NCBI GenBank assembly: GCA_013398615.1
Contig: VZSR01003371.1
Span: 2,641,986 to 2,705,985 of the forward strand
Source: Brachypodius melanocephalos
Lineage: Eukaryota; Chordata; Aves; Passeriformes; Pycnonotidae
DNA length: 64,000 nucleotides
Direction: 5' to 3'
Of the stretch, positions 62,316-64,000 are shown one piece after another. Below the pieces are notes generated by a model that was given only the letters and a program-made list of their open reading frames with translations, was not told the DNA's origin and made no database searches. Numbering within the stretch: the first letter of the stretch is position 1; each line of letters opens with the position of its first letter. The position numbers were made by a program, and so were the translations under genes.

Positions 62316-62430
62316 GTGCTGAGAAACCTGTTCTAGTGGGAGGTGTCCCTGCCCATGGTAGGGGAGTTGGAACTGAAGGATCTTTAAGGTCTCTTCCAAC
62401 ACAAACCTTTCTGCCATTCTTTAATTCTAT
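62316..62430 (+). mobile_element. CR1 LINE, 3' fragment
   Basis: It reads 'tgctgagaaacctgttctag', 'gtgggaggtgtccctgccca', 'ggggagttggaactgaagga', 'tctttaaggtctcttccaac', ending in a worn tail 'attctttaattctat'. Short and 5'-truncated, and it lies 180 bases left of the solo LTR at 62610. Confidence 0.9.
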
Positions 62431-62609
62431 ATTCGGTGAAAAAGGCAGGAAAGACAGGTGTTTAGGTCTACTAACCAAACCTCGCATGTATTGCCTACAT
62501 CTTCACCTGAGCACACTGATGTTTCAATAATTACTATATTCTTAAATCTTCTCTTCACCTGAACATGCTAATATCAATCGTAACTATATTCAATTCCTCC
62601 TTATACATG

Positions 62610-63248
62610 TGTCTTGGGTTGCAATGCAAGATGTAACAAAAGGTTTGTATTCTACTGCCAGCTGTTAAAACCACTTGGAGAAGTGTTTTCCTTATCTCTT
62701 CCCTCCCCCCCATCCTCCCTCCAGGGGATATCTGCTGTTCATGGGCCATCAAGGCTCACTGCATGACTTGACACAATGACATCATCCCACTGGGAGATGC
62801 TCCACCCAGGGGGAGGAACCCAGCATTTCTGGATAAAACCTGAGATTCAGAACACCAGCACAGCCTGTTTGCACTGGATTCCCAGAGGAACACTGGACCC
62901 ATCTCACCACCACTGGACCCTTCTACAGGATCATCTCTGCTCCAACAGAACCACATCTGTCACTCCAGGAGGACTTGATTGCACTGCTCCCAACACCCTG
63001 ACCAACAGGGTGGGAGGTTGTATTCTGATTCTATGTGTGCTTTCTTTTTTGTTTGTTTGCTTTTCTGTACTATTACATTTTTATTTTTAATATTCCTAGT
63101 AAAATAACTGTTATTTCTATTCCCATATCTTTGCCTGAGAGCCCCTTAACTTGATAATTATAATAATTCAGAGAGGGGTTTTATATTCTGCATTTCAAGG
63201 GAGGCTCTGATTTTCCCTGGAGGACACCTGTCTTTCCAAGATGGGACA
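62610..63248 (+). mobile_element. Solo LTR of an ERVL-type endogenous retrovirus with perfect TSD
   Basis: A 639 bp element beginning TGTCTTGGGTTGCAATGCAA and ending ATGGGACA, so TGTC/GACA inverted ends. It is flanked on both sides by the identical 5-mer ACATG (62605-62609 and 63249-63253), a perfect target-site duplication of the size typical for ERVL. I recall the body ('ggatatctgctgttcatggg', 'gacacaatgacatcatccca', 'gaggacttgattgcactg', 'atctttgcctgagagcccct') as a common passerine LTR, in the TguLTR5 style. 'ggataaaa' near 62831 is a TATA-like site. The AATAAA expected before 'ctgttatttc' is altered (63100-63109). No second LTR or internal genes are present. The 104-codon open frame at 62776-63090 is part of the LTR. 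Confidence 0.93.
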
Positions 63249-63253
63249 ACATG

Positions 63254-64000
63254 CTACCTGCAAGACTATCCCAACAGCTTTTATTCTGAAAAAAAAAAAA
63301 CTGCTGTCCAAAAAGTTTATTAATAGTTGCAGTTGCTGGGTGCCATGTCTTTCTCCTTTGTGCCTTGCAAATAAATGTGAATTTCTGGAATTCATAAAAG
63401 GGAATGGACTATAAAATGTGCAAAGCAAAAACTTTTAATGTGGTGCTTTTTGTTTAATGCTGTGGTATTTTGTTCCCCTAAGTGCCTGCTGTCCTTGGTA
63501 AGAGGCATTGTGGCCATAAGTTAAAGAGCTGGCTGGGGACTGGAGAACCTGATTTCAATTCATGGCTTTTCTGGTGCTTTGTGGAGTGACCTTGAACAAA
63601 TGAATTTCTGTCTTTACTCCCTGGTTTTACCGTCCATTAAAAAAGCCTCAGGGATTATAAAAGTCACCTTTTTATAAAATGCTGTAAGCTGTAAAGTTTT
63701 TAAGTGATAATATTGATGATGTCATAATATTATTTTCAGAAAATTTCTATAACTGCTGTTGTTATTATTATTTTATATATTCTATAATGATAACCTGTAA
63801 CTGAACTGAAAACTAAGATGCAAAACTAGAAAGATTACCGCTTATTTGAAAACAGCCAACAACAATTATTTCATCTTTCTTTTTTTCCCCACCATGCTCC
63901 TCTGTAGAGTTTCAAACATCAGACAATTCAGATTGATGGGCACAGAAAGAACAGGGCTGAGAAGAGGACAACCACTTCTGTCTCCAAGGAGAATTCCACA
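63254..64000. other. Non-coding stretch to window end
   Basis: AT-rich unique sequence with a poly-A run at 63289-63300 and a (TTA)n-like patch near 63757-63772. No gene or transposon recognised. The last 100 bases are GC-richer but carry no recognisable exon. Confidence 0.5.

Noticed and set aside
62776..63090. 104-codon open frame on the plus strand
   Set aside because: It lies wholly inside the solo LTR at 62610-63248. The same frame would recur in many LTR copies and is not a gene.

Overview
This window looks like bird nuclear DNA, most likely from a passerine. The base composition is AT-rich. At least thirteen pieces of the avian LINE CR1 are present, several with their octamer-type 3' tails (variants of ATTCTATG). 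There are two solo LTRs and one LTR fragment of endogenous retroviruses. The one at 62610-63248 reads like an ERVL-type LTR common in passerine genomes. That family assignment is from memory of the sequences, not from a search.

No complete protein-coding gene can be supported. Nearly all open frames are short and overlap on both strands, and many are created by CR1, LTR or microsatellite sequence. The window therefore reads as a gene desert or the inside of one or more very large introns. There are two 100-base assembly gaps (126-225 and 37567-37666); the second interrupts a CR1 copy.

Layout: 1-11.5 kb is AT-rich unique sequence with one CR1 (3058-3292) and A-rich or trinucleotide simple repeats. 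At 11.5-11.8 kb lies an LTR fragment in minus orientation. At 16.9-17.25 kb two CR1 pieces sit back to back in opposite orientation. At 21.2 kb there is a 57-base A run, and at 24.7-25.0 kb a CR1 that has lost its tail. At 31.4-32.1 kb a CR1 is split by a 440 bp solo LTR. The 35.0-37.6 kb region is the least ordinary. It holds a twice-repeated RFX X-box-like motif, a candidate terminal exon whose open frame ends in a membrane-like tail, a second partial copy of that tail 1.5 kb downstream, and three CR1 pieces. From 37.7 to 62.3 kb the sequence is mostly unique and AT-rich, with scattered CR1 pieces and a hexanucleotide array at 47.3 kb. At 62.6-63.2 kb is a 639 bp solo LTR with a perfect 5 bp target-site duplication.

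There is no operon-like or system-like gene arrangement. The best leads are the duplicated membrane-tail segment and candidate exon at 35.7-37.5 kb and the paired X-box motif just upstream. Both are modest and would need comparison with other birds and RNA data.
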